Of a DNA stretch of 64,000 bases, positions 10,545-22,800 are shown in pieces (position 1 is the first letter of the stretch; each line of letters opens with the position of its first letter). A model generated the notes under the pieces. It saw only the letters and a program-made list of their open reading frames with translations, made no database searches and was not told the DNA's origin. Both the position numbers and the translations under genes were made by a program. Source of the stretch: Blattamonas nauphoetae (lineage: Eukaryota; Preaxostyla; Oxymonadida). The DNA is taken from positions 248,001-312,000 of the forward strand of contig JARBJD010000027.1 of NCBI GenBank assembly GCA_033064195.1. The letters are read 5' to 3'.

Positions 10545-13500
10545 GTTCCCCTTGGTCACTCCAAGCCCAAACGAGGGCTCCTCAACACAGCGAGTGTTGA
10601 AAGGAAAGCTAAAAGAGAGAGAAGTAAAAAAGGAGTAAGCCTTTTCGCTCTTCCTTCCATGAAATGAGAGACTAGGCCGTGACCCCCATCGGGACTGGCA
10701 CCTCCTGGAGAACAAGTTCTGGTTAAAGATGAAGACAAGAAACAGAGGAGGAGGGCTTGGCGATCAATCACCCGCACCACTGTCTCCTCGACCAGCCCTC
10801 CCCCACTTTGGTCCTCATTGTGCTCACCTCTCGTCCCTTCATCCTCATCTCACTTTCAAATCGAGAGAGGGCAAGCCTTGACGAGAGTTTCCTTCCGATC
10901 CTCCCATGTTGATTGACATTCAAATCAACATTGTTCTATTGATCCACTCGATCGCAATCGCGATATCTATTCACCCGTCTCCTTGTTCGCATTTCAAATC
11001 GATTCCTTCTCAACCAAGGCGAGAGACCCATTGGTGGCGCCGTGCACTTGCTCCTCTTCCACAAACCCCACTCTTTCAATCCAGAGAACAACATACCGAG
11101 ACTGTGCATCTCCACACTTCACTCCCTCTGTCAACCCCATCTATCACCCTCAAACAAACTCTCTCCTTCAGACTCTGCACAGTCATCCCTGTGGAGATAT
11201 TCTCACCCATATCATCCACACATCCAGTTCACTTGCTCCCCATCACTTCGCCAATGGTGATCTTTTCTTTCCACGACTATCCTCCAAATTGAGAACAAGT
11301 GTGGTGATGCGCTGCTCACGTTGGCCACCGACATCTTCTTCACAGTTTCTCACACGTATAAGGAGGGACGCGGGAAGTACGATGGGCCGAATGCGATCTG
11401 GTTATGACAGTTTGTCCTGTGGCATATTCACACTCCCATCGCTGACACCTCCATTTCAGATATCCATCTCCCTCATGTCCATTGATTGATGATCCCCTTC
11501 ATCGAGACTCCTTTCCAAAGAATGTGTCAGCGCATGTTTGAGAAGAGTGACGAACGTTGTTTGTTGTCAGACATCCACCCTCTGCATTTCGGAGTTCCTC
11601 GCCGACACAGCCTCGATCAACAGTGTCCGTATCCGTCGTTGGACATTGGCATGGGTTAAACAGCAGAGCATTCTGCCCCTTTTTCATCACATCACTCGAA
11701 GCTAGCACCTTGGAGAAAAGAAAAGGTCCACAATCTTCCGGGTGTCTATCTCAAGATGACCAAGAGAACGATGTGGGCAGTTCTACGATTCTCATTCGCA
11801 GTCCGAATCCTTCTGATTCCAGAGAATATCTGATTGATTTCAACAGTGTTCTTGAAACGAAGAAGCAGCCCCTCCTGAACTCCTATTAACTTCGTTTCTG
11901 ATCCACCCTCCATCGATGTCTTTAATTGAGCTCCAATACTACTTCACTCCCATCTCTACTCAATAGGACAGTTCGCTTGTTCACAATCCCTGTTCCAAAG
12001 GGATCTTTGGAGAGTTGCTCATTGTCGCAACATCGTGATGGGGTGTAGTGAATCTGGTCGTGTTCTCGTCTGGTCAATCGAACATGTATTTCGATCCCAC
12101 CAGCGAGCGGAGTTGACAGAAAATGTACCAGATATCGATTGAGAAAACACTTCAAACTTCTGTTGAGCGAATGCTGAGTGAGGCGACTGCGATGGAATAT
12201 CGATCAAAGACGTTTTGATATGGTGGTGTCACGGACCGTCAAATCAGAGATGAAGATGGAAATCTGGTTCCACTTCTCTTCTCCCAATTCAATCTTCCAC
12301 GACACCAAACGATCCTTGTGTCGTTGAGGCAATCGAAGATCGGCTTATTACATCTGTCACGGCTGCCAATCAATTTAGCTTCTGGATCATCTTCCTTATC
12401 GATAACGGATCCTCATTTCCTCCTGGGAGAAGTCGCCTCAGAGATTGACACAGAAGACCTATTCCGTTGATGTCTTCCGCCCTGTCCACACACTGTCCAA
12501 CTCGACAGGCTTCCTTCTCCTCACTTCGGCATCGCATTTTACTCGCCACGAGCACCTCGTGTTTCATTTTGTTGATGCTGTACATGAAGCGAACAGGAAA
12601 GGGAGTATGGATTGATCGGTTATTCTGCCACTGGCACCATTGGAGAGGGTAGTTGAGAGATTAGATTGAAGACTTGATTTCGACTTGGCCTGATATCACA
12701 GTTTCTGAACATTTCACACTTCTATGACCTCCATTCAATTCCTCTTGATAGAGACCGTCCGAGAGAGGCCTCCCCCTTTTGGTGTGAGGGAGATTGGCAC
12801 GATTGTGGATGAGAGGACGTTAGTGAGCAGACAGGAGTCGCCGATGTTGGTTGTACTCATCCTCTCCAAATGTGTCTGTTGTGTAGTTAATATCGTATCC
12901 CGCGAATGTCGCAGACTCGGTGAGTCGGATTCGCTCCTCGTTCTCGCTGTCAGGTGCTATCTTCCCTTTCTGAAGAATGGTCTCACAAGCAGCAAGTTTT
13001 CTGAATATACTTCTTGACCACTTCAGGCTTGACTTCCATATTCACTGGTTTTAGAGCCGCTTCAGAGTGTCGTTCCCAAAGTTCGAGTGAAAGCTCCTCT
13101 GTACACCTTCGCAAAGTATTGTTCAAAGTTCGTTCCCGTTGTTCATTGATTGTCCAAGAGTAGTAAGTTTCTCCTGGGAAAAGTGTTATTTTTCTCGTGC
13201 TTCTTGTGTCGAATCTGTTGTGCGTATTTTAAATCCGCTTGAAATTTCTGCTTCACTTCCCGCAATTCATTCTTCCGACCGTGCCGAGGGGATTGCAGAT
13301 CGCAGTGTGTCCTCTCAAGCTCTTTGTGGCTTGAATTTTTAAGTACCATAGGAATGTGGATAGAATCGGAACTATCTGCCTTCCTCACGACAGCGATGGT
13401 GAGATTCCTGTCTCGGATTCGAGGCATCAATGATGGACATGTTCCAGATTAGGTTGTCGTGAAATTTCTCACGGTAATCAGGAAGAACATGATTCGATGG

Positions 13501-14992
13501 AAAATATTGACATGAGGACGATCCTGGATTGTCTGCATTCCAGTGAGACAGTCCATAACAACAGCGTCTGGCTAGCCTGATGATAATCATACATCTTGGT
13601 TACGCAGTTTGTGCGAGATAACCATGTGATATCCCTTGCCGTCCCTCCAAATTTCTGGATTTGGAGGCCACGAGTTGCAGATAACGAATGGGATGCAATT
13701 CTTCCCATGAGATCAACTGTCCTCCCAGTATCATCGTTCATAGTTGAAGAAAACTCGAAGTTGAACCCAGAAACTGAATTGGGACGTCTTAAGTGTCGAT
13801 CTGGCGTAAAATTTCTCCAGGCGATCGAAATGTTCCATCTGTCGGTCCGCACCCGTTAAAACCCAACATAAACGATCGTGGTCGATTTATGAAGTCTGAT
13901 GGACGTCCAGACTCAGCTTGTGTTCGATCGGATCGTCGGACATGATCCACTGGTATAGCCTCTTGTATACGAACGTCAATCATCTCTAGAGCTTGTGTTG
14001 TGACGCCATGATGTGTATGATTCTTGGGGATGGTGATATGTGCCATCATTCTGATTTATCTCCTCACTGGGTGGCGATGTTAATGAGCAGCATTTCCCGA
14101 ATGAGATTCTCCAGCGTGAGAGAAATTTGGGCGTTGTCCGCATTGTAATGTGTTTCGAAGATGAGTCTCGTATTATTATTAACCTTTGAGTTCGTGGGCG
14201 CAACTTAACGCATCAACTTGGGTGGGCAACTAGTTCAGTCCTTTGGCATAAACATGAGTCCTCGATACGACTCGGAATTGGCGTTTTGTACGACCTCCCC
14301 AGCGATCGGAATGATCAATGTCTTCATTTGTCCAGAGCAGATGTCCGATCCCACGGCGTTCGACACGTACGAAATATCGTGTGTCACTGCAAATCGCCTC
14401 AAGTGAATGATATTTGATTGTGAGTATCACTCGCATTCGTGTGAAAGGACGCTAAACGCCTTGAATCAGTCCTTTCATGTCGAACGGTGTTTGAACTAGA
14501 AACATGGGCTATTCGACAAAGTTTTGACTTCTGTGAAAGAAGCTGATATAGGTTCCAATGATGTCCGAGATAAGTGACACCCTGGTCCACCTCCTCGTCT
14601 TCCTTGTTCGCTGCGCTTGTCGTTTCCCGTCGGTGAATTTTAGTCACCTGGACTGTCCCTGCATCTTATTTCGGGTTGTTTCGCCTAAGTGAACCTCGTC
14701 GCAATCAACTCCAGTGATTATGAGGTGTAGTTTGTGAATGAACTTCTTCGCTTGAGACAGAAATGACTGCATGGTATTGGAATGACGGAACTGCTAGTTC
14801 GTCGTTATGTCCATTCTTGACAAGGAATTGAGAAAAATATTTTGACTCACAGCAATATAGTTTTGTAAAAAGACGAGGAGGTCAATGTATTTTGTTTTTA
14901 GAATCTCAGATCGGCCAGCCCACTTCGAGGTACTCGCTGTGTTGAGGAGCCCTCGTTTGGGCTTGGAGTGACCAAGGGGAACTCCTTCAAGA
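10545..14992. mobile_element. Element B: 4.4-kb TIR element, coding content decayed or unrecognised
   Basis: The left end starts GTTCCCCTTGGTCACTCCAA and the right end is its reverse complement, with about 50 bp of terminal inverted repeat including a CTCCTCAACACAGCGAG segment shared with element A. It adjoins A through AGGA, and its right flank is TCCT, which duplicates the host TCCT left of A. The whole A+B block thus behaves as one insertion in the kinase exon. The interior (about 10.6-14.9 kb) has only short, broken open frames on both strands and I recognise no transposase, polymerase or other domain in them. Superfamily unassigned. Confidence 0.55.
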
Positions 14993-16599
14993 ACATCTCT
15001 CATCACTCGATACACTCGCTGAAACACAAAAACACACACAATCATGCAATACAGCACAAACAACAACAATAATACTTTAAATCAACCAAAAATATCAAAA
15101 ATAATAAAACACATGATTGGAAAACCAAAAAAGAGAATCACAAACCACAATATCCATCTTCCCACCAAGTTTCTGGTTTTCGGTAAGTTCGTCGTGAAGC
15201 GAGTAGTCACAGAGTTCCAGAACAACAAATTGTGCGTTGTCTCCTTCAATAGCCTCCACAAATCCAACAATATTTCGATGCTGGTTCTTTGATAGTTTCG
15301 CAATTTCGTGCTCATTCTTCTCGAAATCAGATTCCGACAAACATGGGAGAACCTTCATCGCAAAATGTTCGTCGGATGGTGTTTTCGACACTTCGTGCAC
15401 TGACCCAAATCGTCCTTGGCCCAATGTTTTGATGAACTTGTCTGATTGAAGAGAAAAAAGGTGATGGATCAAAATCGTGATTCGGTTTGTTCTCAATAGA
15501 ATGCGAAAGGAGACAAATAAACACGAGTCGAAAGTCCTCAATCACACATGGTTCGGGAACCTTGACTTCAAATCGTTTTCTCGCCTTTGCCTTTGGACGA
15601 ACAGTCGACATTTCCGAATTGTGGTCTGATCGTACCGAACAAATCCCATTTCAGACACACCTTTTCAAGTTCTTATCCTAATCTGTTGTTTTGTCGATCT
15701 CCGGATTGGAGCTCATTTTCCGATCAACAATAAATGATTGAAAGCGAGAGATGAAGTGAAATAAGCATGAATGAGGCTTATGACGATGGCGTTTTAGTTG
15801 AACACTATTGTCCAATCGGTTTCCGCCACACAATCTCCACTGACTGATTCTGATCATGTGTTGTAACTCCGAGACAGAGAGGAGAAGGGATGTTGGTGAA
15901 GATCCCTGGCTGTTCCTCACCGTCGATTAACAGTTTTGCTTCTTTCGTCCTCATGTTCACTCGGATCGCTGCGGTTTGTCCGCATTTTGTGCAGGTCTTG
16001 TTTGTTCCGGCTGGCTTGATTTCTTTCCCAGCATGCCGCATCGCTCCATTCAAAAGACAGAAATGTCCACCAATTCCATTTACATAGCATCCACAACTCC
16101 ATTGAGTGGCATTTTCAGGAAGTGGATGTCTGAGGAAGCCAATAACTGACAATATAAATGGAGAGAAGAACAAACGCACATGCATGAAAGGGTTTTCACT
16201 TGCTTTGATTTTGAGTTCCACCTCTCCCTCATCAATTGGACCAGTGAAAGCTGTTCTCCAAGAATTCCTTTCAAGTCTGGTGATTTGTGTGAGCGTGGTT
16301 GGAGTGAGTGCGTGAGCAGTTCAGTCGAAAACTTCGAAAGCTTCAGTTCCAACCAGTGTCCCAAATGATTCCTTGACAGATTCCACAAGACACAGGCAAT
16401 TGGCAACTTTCGCCCAGATTTTGTCGGAAAGATCGGGATACTCGGAGAGAGTGGAGAGGGCTGAGTTGAGAGCGGATTTGTTTGTCAGAGAGCGGCCTGA
16501 AACAGAATGGAAGGTCAAAATGCGGGTGATCTCATCAAGCAGTTTGGACATCAGTATTTCAGTCTCCTTGTCCCAATCGCGAATGAGGAGAGGAATGCG

Positions 16600-18841
16600 C
16601 AGGGTTGGGAGGCGTGAGTACTTTTAGGCTTATCGTGAGATCTTTTGACCTCACGATGAGATTTTTGGGTGAGATCAATCTCCTATTTAAGCGTATCAAT
16701 TTCTTCAGTTATAGATTGTTGTCTCTCTCTGATTTTGAATATTTCATGACAAAAATGATTCCACTTCACCCCTATTGACTTACTGTCCTGCTTACTGTCA
16801 CAAAAACGGTTTGAGGACGCATCTTTCCCAGGTTAATTCATGAAACTGTACTTTCCTCATTCTATATGAACTCGTATCTCACAAAAACAGTCTTATGATA
16901 GCCTTTTCATCTCTTTCCGCACGTGTATCCTCTTTTGAAGAACTTTTCAAGCTCTGTTAATGAGGATTCAACAGCTTCAATGGGCTTGTTTTGACTCAAC
17001 ATTATGATTGCATATTTTACTTTTGATAACGAAATTTGAGCAAACATAGTATTTTTAGAAGCTTTAAGTAGGCTTGTCTGACCGGCCAAAAGTGCCGGTC
17101 AGTGTCAGTCACGTTTTTTTCTAAGGGTCGGATCTCACTGTATCATCAACTACATGATCTTCATTTGAAATAAGCAAGATTGTAGATGGTAATCTCTTTA
17201 CTTGCGGACCGGAGTTGTATGAATGCCTCTTTTCAATTATTTGTGTGAAACATCTCTCTCTCTTGATCCTTGTGCATTTTGGGATCATCATCGCATCATT
17301 TTGTTCTTATCTGCATTGGTAGTGTGTTTTGTTTAGTTCGTGATATCTTTTTTCTGCCCTATTCTCAATTTTCTTCAGAATAGAGTCCACCACACAATTC
17401 TTCTCTTTTCTGACGACATACAAAACTCAGAGCAACCAGATCATTCACTATGCTGATTTCAGCCCGTTCAATACACCCGAAACGTCCTCTGTCTCCCCTT
17501 CGCCAAAACTACTCGCCATTCTTCACCCCAACTTTCCGAAATCCACACACACCTGGGCAATAGTCTACACTGGTTATTTGGTACGCAGATATTCCTAACG
17601 AACCGAAGCATTATCTCAACTTCCTCCCGCTGCCGTTTCTGGACGTCGCACCGAAAAACATGGATGTGGACGATCACGTCTATTTCCAGTCTCCTTTGAA
17701 CACCAACTCTCCTCAAGTTGATTCAGAGATGTCAGTTGACCACCAATTCCTTTTCGATATGTCGTCGCAAGATTCTCTCCATGAAGCATCGTTATTTTCC
17801 AGTCTGTCTGATCTTGCTCTGGCGCAGACTGGAATCGCCTGATCCGATTGTCACCTTCTAGAGCGAGATTCTGTCTTTGCTGTCGAAGCGGTCGGCCTCT
17901 TGTTGTAGAGTCTGCTGCTGTTTCTCACATCGAACACTTCGAAGTCTGTGAACCTCCACCAGTTTGGAGCAGACAAGGCCACTCCTCTCCACAAGCTTCA
18001 CGAATCACCCTTGTCCTCTTTTCCATCCTCTGCCTTCTGATTCGATGCGACACCTACACTGATGCAAAAGAATCAGTCACTCTCGTTCTCCATCACTGCA
18101 TCAAACACAGCACCCATCCAGCGAGTTGTGATCAACTTTCTTGAACGATCTCATCACAAGTCCATCCCGCTGTTCCTCTTCTCGTCATTGTCAACCCTTC
18201 ACGATCAAAATCAATTCTGATTCAACAGTGAGCTCAACATTGGTGGCCTTATACGAAGGTGTTGTCATCCAGATTGGAGGAATCCTCTCGTTCCGTACAT
18301 CCATGAGGAAGGCGAACGCTCTTTGCACTTTCAATTCTTCAGGAGGAGTTGTTTTCGTTTTTATGATAAAACCCTCTCTCATTTCTTTCAAAGATTTTCA
18401 AGAATGTACATATCGTGAAATGGTGAAAAGGTGATCATTGTTGGTTGGAGACATCATGATGAAAGACAGATTTTGTCACTTCTCTTGTGTTTCAACTTGA
18501 ATTCGGATCACGGATGGGTATGATCGGCATAAGTTGATGAAAATGGACATGATACAGCTTCAGGGACAGAAAAAGGATGTACAAAAGTCGAATCCAGAAG
18601 AAAAGACTCGGAAAAATTAGAAATGGAGTTTCGATCCATTGGAAGGTCTTCACTTTCGGAGAAATGGTAACTCTCGATTATGGGTACCAAAATTTCTCCG
18701 GTCAGTGACGGTCAGTACGTTTTGATGAAAACTGACCGGTCAGTGCCGGTCAGACAAGCCTAGCTTTAAGAGTCAAATTGAAAGAAATCGGGAGGTGAGA
18801 TCGAAAAACGGTGAGATCGGTCTGATCGAATCCCATGCCTG
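16600..18841. mobile_element. hAT-type MITE carrying a nested second element
   Basis: Termini CAGGGTTGGGAGG... and ...ATCCCATGCCTG are flanked by an exact 8-bp target duplication GGAATGCG (16592-16599 and 18842-18849). The 8-bp duplication plus CAGG...CCTG ends are the hAT signature. A second copy at 37435-37972, without the nested insert, shows that the ancestral element is about 540 bp and non-coding. Removing this copy and one target site gives the sequence seen in the paralog at about 57.23 kb. Confidence 0.85.
17069..18762. mobile_element. Nested hAT-type element with GACCGG subterminal repeats
   Basis: Ends TAGGCTTGTCTGACCGGC... and ...GCCGGTCAGACAAGCCTA, with an exact 8-bp duplication GCTTTAAG (17061-17068 and 18763-18770). 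CTGACCGG-type motifs recur next to both ends, as in the large element at 43595-49439, so they are one family. The 1.69-kb interior has a possible plus-strand coding piece (about 17590-17842, including NMDVDDHVYFQSPLNTNSPQ) but no transposase that I recognise. It may be host-derived sequence carried by a non-autonomous element. Confidence 0.8.
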
Positions 18842-19291
18842 GGAATGCGATTCCAGGATGGAGTGAGAGCTAGCATCGAAGGATCTGACTTCGAACTTGA
18901 GAATTCTTTCAAGACAGATGCAATTGATGAGGCCATGGTGAGTGAAAAATTCCGACCCATAACCTTTTGTTTCTCAAAAAAGTTCAAGTACGTTTGTCAC
19001 ATTCACTCGTATTCATGAAGTCATCACATTGATAATCGACTCTTCATTCATTATACTTTCGTTTCGAGGCGATATCTTTCCGCGGCCACCTCAAATCCGA
19101 AAATATCTTGATTATGGGAAACACAATGAACGAGAGTTGAACAGAGATCAGTTGTACACAAACGAGATAAACAAGGAACCTCAGAATGGAAGGAAATGGA
19201 AAGAAGAAGGACATCCACGGAATAAAACACATTCTCAACTCAAAATTGTCTCACTCCTTCAATGTCCATTAACACATCAACGTCAGAACTC

Positions 19292-19886
19292 CTATTGTTG
19301 CACCTGTTCCTCTGAAGAATCAGGTGAACGGCAGATGTTTGGGAACACGGCCGAGAAGAACGATTGGGGACGATCGTTCAGTTCAATCTGGAATTCCACC
19401 ACTGCTCCAGGCAGACACATTTGGGTTTGGGAGCCTGTTAGAGAGAAGAAGAGAATGATGGAGAGGAAGAGAGAAAGAAGGGAGAGAACAGGAAGAAGAG
19501 ACAGAACGACAAAGCCAAAATCCCTTTCAACACAATCCACTCCCTCCCAAACTTTTGATTCTGCGCAGATCGCAAAACACGTTGTCTGGAAACCCATCAC
19601 ATTCGATCCATCCCGTCTTTCTGAACACACTCAGCGACGACAGAAACCTTCCTCGGAACACTCTGTCGTTCGGAAGGGACAGGATGAGTGATTTGTATCG
19701 GACGAGAAGATGGGCGGGCTTGTTGACCACAAGCCAGCGGTATTTCTTTGGGATCTCTCGGAGGATGGCTGGAGGGAGAGGGAGGAGAAGGATGAAGGTG
19801 GGAAGAGGGAGGAGGTGGAGAGAGATTGGAAGAGGGAGAGAGGAGAGGGTTAAGGAACGGAAAAAATGAGAAAAAAAAGAAATCAA
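19292..19886 (-). CDS. Unrecognised short minus-strand gene, possibly two exons
   Basis: The minus strand gives a sensible stretch (KKYRWLVVNKPAHLLVRYKS ... RKTGWIECDGFPDNVFCDLR). A GTTTGGGAG...CTAACAG intron would join it to SQTQMCLPGAVVEFQIELND. The region between looks like intron (T/C-rich). The 5' end is low-complexity (Ser/Pro/His) and I cannot fix a start. I do not recognise the family. It lies immediately downstream of the 1027-residue gene on the same strand, only about 13 bases from its stop, so it may be a very close neighbour rather than part of it. Confidence 0.3.
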
Positions 19887-19898
19887 AGAGAGTGGATG

Positions 19899-22800
19899 TC
19901 ACAGACCTTCCATTTTCTTTCTTGATACTCCTACTCTTTGCTCTCTCTCCTCGTTTTCCTCCTCATTTCCATCCTCCACCACTCCCCCACCTCTCCTCCT
20001 CCCAACTCCCATTCCAGGAAGCAGAGAAGATGACGAGCTGTCGGACTCATCGTCGTTGTCGTGGATGGTTCCGTTCTTCAGTTTCTCTTCCATTCTGCGA
20101 AAGCTATCCTCTCGACCTGAAGAATCTGCTCCCCTCTCACTTCCATCGTGCTCCTCACTCTCGTCTCCTCTCTCGTCTCCATCTTCGTCATTTCTTCTCC
20201 CTCTCTTCCTCCCTCTCCTTTTCCCCTTCGCCATCCCCAACATGAACTCCGCAACTGTCATCTCCATCGACGTCTTGGGCTCCTCTTCTCCAATCTCCTT
20301 CTCCATTTTCTTTCCTTTTCTGCTCTTTTTCTGAGCTTGCGTTGGAAATGGTGGACGCTCCGGAAGTTCCAGTTGGATCGGTTCTGGCAATGGCAGAAGT
20401 GGTGGGCCTCCACTTTTCACGACTTGGCTTGTTTTTGTGTAATCAATCACTTCAAATGACGATGAAGAAGAGTCGTTGTCTTCATGTTTTGTTTTTCGGT
20501 GTGTGTTTGGGTCGCCGTGTTTCTGTTCATCTTCTCGAACGTCTGCTCGTTCCGATGGACGAGGATCAGGACGTGCTTGTGGATCTGTTTTCCGAATCAT
20601 CTGCATCAGCGAGTACACCTCTTCAGGTGTCAGAATCTCAATCCCAGGATGTTTGTCCTCCTTCTTCGCTTTTTGATGCCGTCTCGCAAGGGCAGCCGCA
20701 CTCGGCGATTTGTCTGCGATTGGCTTGTTCACAATCAGCGGCTCCTTCGTCTGCTTCGGTACGTTCATCACCGATTGTGGGGAATGTGAGTGTTCGGGTT
20801 GATTGAAGAGCGGTGTGTGTGTTTGTTCCGAACGACGAGGATCGCTGTTCTTCACTCGTTTTGGAATCACCCTCGCTGTCAGTTCAATCGGAGCTTTCGG
20901 AGGTGGGTTGAGAGGAAGTGTTGTGTCAATCGGTTTCTCAGTTGACGAGAGGATGTTCTTCATCGCCGGTTGTGTTTCTTCTCGTTTCGGAAGGATGTGT
21001 TCTGGTGGACGAGCAAAGAGAGGGTCCAGCTTCTTGGGTTTCAGATCCACACGCGCTGATTCATACAAAACGACAGGCTGTTGTGCATTGACACCAATCG
21101 TCCCTTTCGGATCCTCGATTTGTGGTTCGAGAGTGATGGGACGGAGTGGAAGATGAGTATTGGCATCGGCGGATGACATGATCGAGCTGTCAACTTGTCT
21201 CTGAACTGTGAGGGTCAGCGGTGCTCCCACGTTTGGCTGGTCCAGTCTGCTTTTCGGAGCTGCAGTTGGAGCTGTCATCAGTGGGAGTGACAAGTTCTTC
21301 TCCGTGAGTCGCTCTTTTCTCTCCTCGTCTGTTTCAGGTTGAAATTGCTCGATTTCTTCTGCAAGACCATCTGATCGCAATCCTTCCCCCAATTGATTCT
21401 CTTCCTTTTTCTCTTCTCCATCGTCCTTCTTGTCTTGTGCTTCTTTTTTCAATCGAAATTGATAAAACTGATGTGGAAGCAGATTCGCAGCCGACGCGCT
21501 CATCGGCGCTGGGTTTGGCAGCAGCGGAGGGAGGATGGGCATCGTTGGAGGTTGATAAGGAAACACAACAGCGTTGTCATTTTGGGATGTCGGTTGAACT
21601 TTTGCTGTTTGGAGACGTGGTACGTATTGGACTGAAGGAGCGATATTCGGGAGTGAGATTGATGTTAGATTCCCAACATTTGATGCTTTGTTCGCGGAAG
21701 CAGGAATTTCGAAGGAAAGATGGTTGGAAACCATTACCAAAGGAGGGCGTTCTTTCTTTCCTGGTTCTGCAGGTCCTGCTTTATCATCCGAAGTCAATGG
21801 ATGAAATCCAAGATTGTGTGACGTTGTTGTGGTCAATATTGGAGCTGTTTTCCTCACCAGAGTGAGTGTGACCGGATCAGTCGCAGACGATGTCACAACT
21901 TGTGAGGCAACTGTAGACTGCTCTGTTTTGACAACAAACGGTGCTATTGGTATGGGTTCGACTGGTTTAGTGAGTAAAAGTGGGAGGGCGTGAGGGAGGG
22001 ACAGGGTAACAGGCTTTGGAGGTTCAGATTTCGGAGGATCTGCCACGGCTGGTGCAGGAGTTGTGTGAGATGTGAGATGATTATCCTTTGGAGGAAATGA
22101 TGTAAATGATATTGTGGTGGGTTTATATGAAAATGAAGACAATGCAGCTGCAGGTGAGAGACGAGATGGTGTGACCGCCGGACTTGTGCCCGTTCCCAGA
22201 AGTTTCGATGTCATGTCAGGTGTGGAAGGATGTTTCCCTTCCTGGATGGTGCTTTTGATCGCTGCTTGAACTTGATATTCATCGTCTGAGAGGTGAAGTT
22301 GTTCGATTGGTTCAGGAATGTCAGCTTCCTGTTCTGTGATTAATGATGCTTCGAACATATGGCTCCGTCTCAGGGGAGAGTTGAAGCTTCCGGGGGTGAA
22401 GTGGGGGTGGTCCTTGTGGTCTTTTTTGTTAAATGATGAATCGAGTGAATCACTCAACTCTGGTGAGTTAAGCTTCGAAGAATTAAGAATTGCACTCTCC
22501 CCTGTTACGTGAAAAACTGGGCTTTCTGCATTGCGTTCTTCCCCGGACGGATGAAGGAGTGATTGGCCCAATTCAATGTTGAGCGGTTCGTCATCGATCT
22601 CGTCCTGATATTTGGGTCGGTGCAGTGGAAATGAAAGCAAGAGGGTATCCGTAATAGAATATGATGACGTGATTCCATTTATTTGCTCTCCGGTATCATC
22701 ATGGCTTCGTGGGGTCGGTCGAAGTGAAGAAGGCGTGTGGTGATAAGGCGTTTCAAGGTCTTGGACGTGTAGTTCAGTGAAAGGATTCGGTGAATACACC

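Larger units (their letters stand above)
9143..15611 (-). pseudogene. Ser/Thr kinase with long coiled-coil tail, split by a 4.76-kb insertion (copy 1)
   Basis: Exons read on the minus strand: 15611-15525, 15436-15145, 15018 to about 14993 and, beyond the insertion, 10228-10137, then 10028-9715 and 9628-9143. Start ATG at 15611 (MSTVRPKAKARKRFEVKVPE). The kinase has GQGRFGSV, FAMKV, EIYGDLKGPNVL (non-RD), DFGG, and FWAPEFF/GDMWAFGLLLLEML in the C-lobe. The tail from about 9560 to 9143 is a Gln/Glu/Lys-rich coiled coil of about 140 residues. Exon 3, within 'DVLEGIAFLH', is interrupted by elements A and B (10229-14992), flanked by a TCCT duplication. The intact paralog at 55176-56701 shows the uninterrupted exon, so the insertion is secondary and this copy should not make a normal kinase. 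The coiled-coil tails of the two copies differ strongly although their kinase parts are close. Confidence 0.75.
15805..18936 (-). pseudogene. Helical-repeat plus SPRY-domain gene, copy 1, split by a hAT-type element
   Basis: The start is probably ATG at 18936 (MASSIASVLKEFSSSKSDPS). The first part runs to 18850, then a hAT element (16600-18841) intervenes, and the coding continues from 16599 as LLIRDWDKETEILMSKLL... and ALNSALSTLSEYPDLSDKIW, a helical region. A TGA sits in frame after EAFEVFD, followed in the same frame by TAHALTPTTLTQITRL and a SPRY-like domain (GPIDEGEVELKIKA ... CGCYVNGIGGHF ... LLIDGEEQPGIF), with an intron near 16190-16130. The end is TAG at 15805 after VWRKPIGQ. Together with the in-frame TGA, the insertion marks this as a pseudogene. 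A related, internally deleted copy lies at about 56.9-57.3 kb, next to the other kinase copy. Role unknown; a partner or regulator of the adjoining kinase is speculation. Confidence 0.65.

Noticed and set aside
10640-14800. Many short open frames inside element B
   Set aside because: None exceeds random length by much, none shows a domain or splice structure that I can support, and neighbouring frames overlap in all directions.
19029-19691. Plus-strand 220-residue open frame
   Set aside because: Arg/Lys/Glu-rich texture matches the complement of T/C-rich intron sequence; its first part is duplicated non-coding flank shared with 57.4-57.57 kb.
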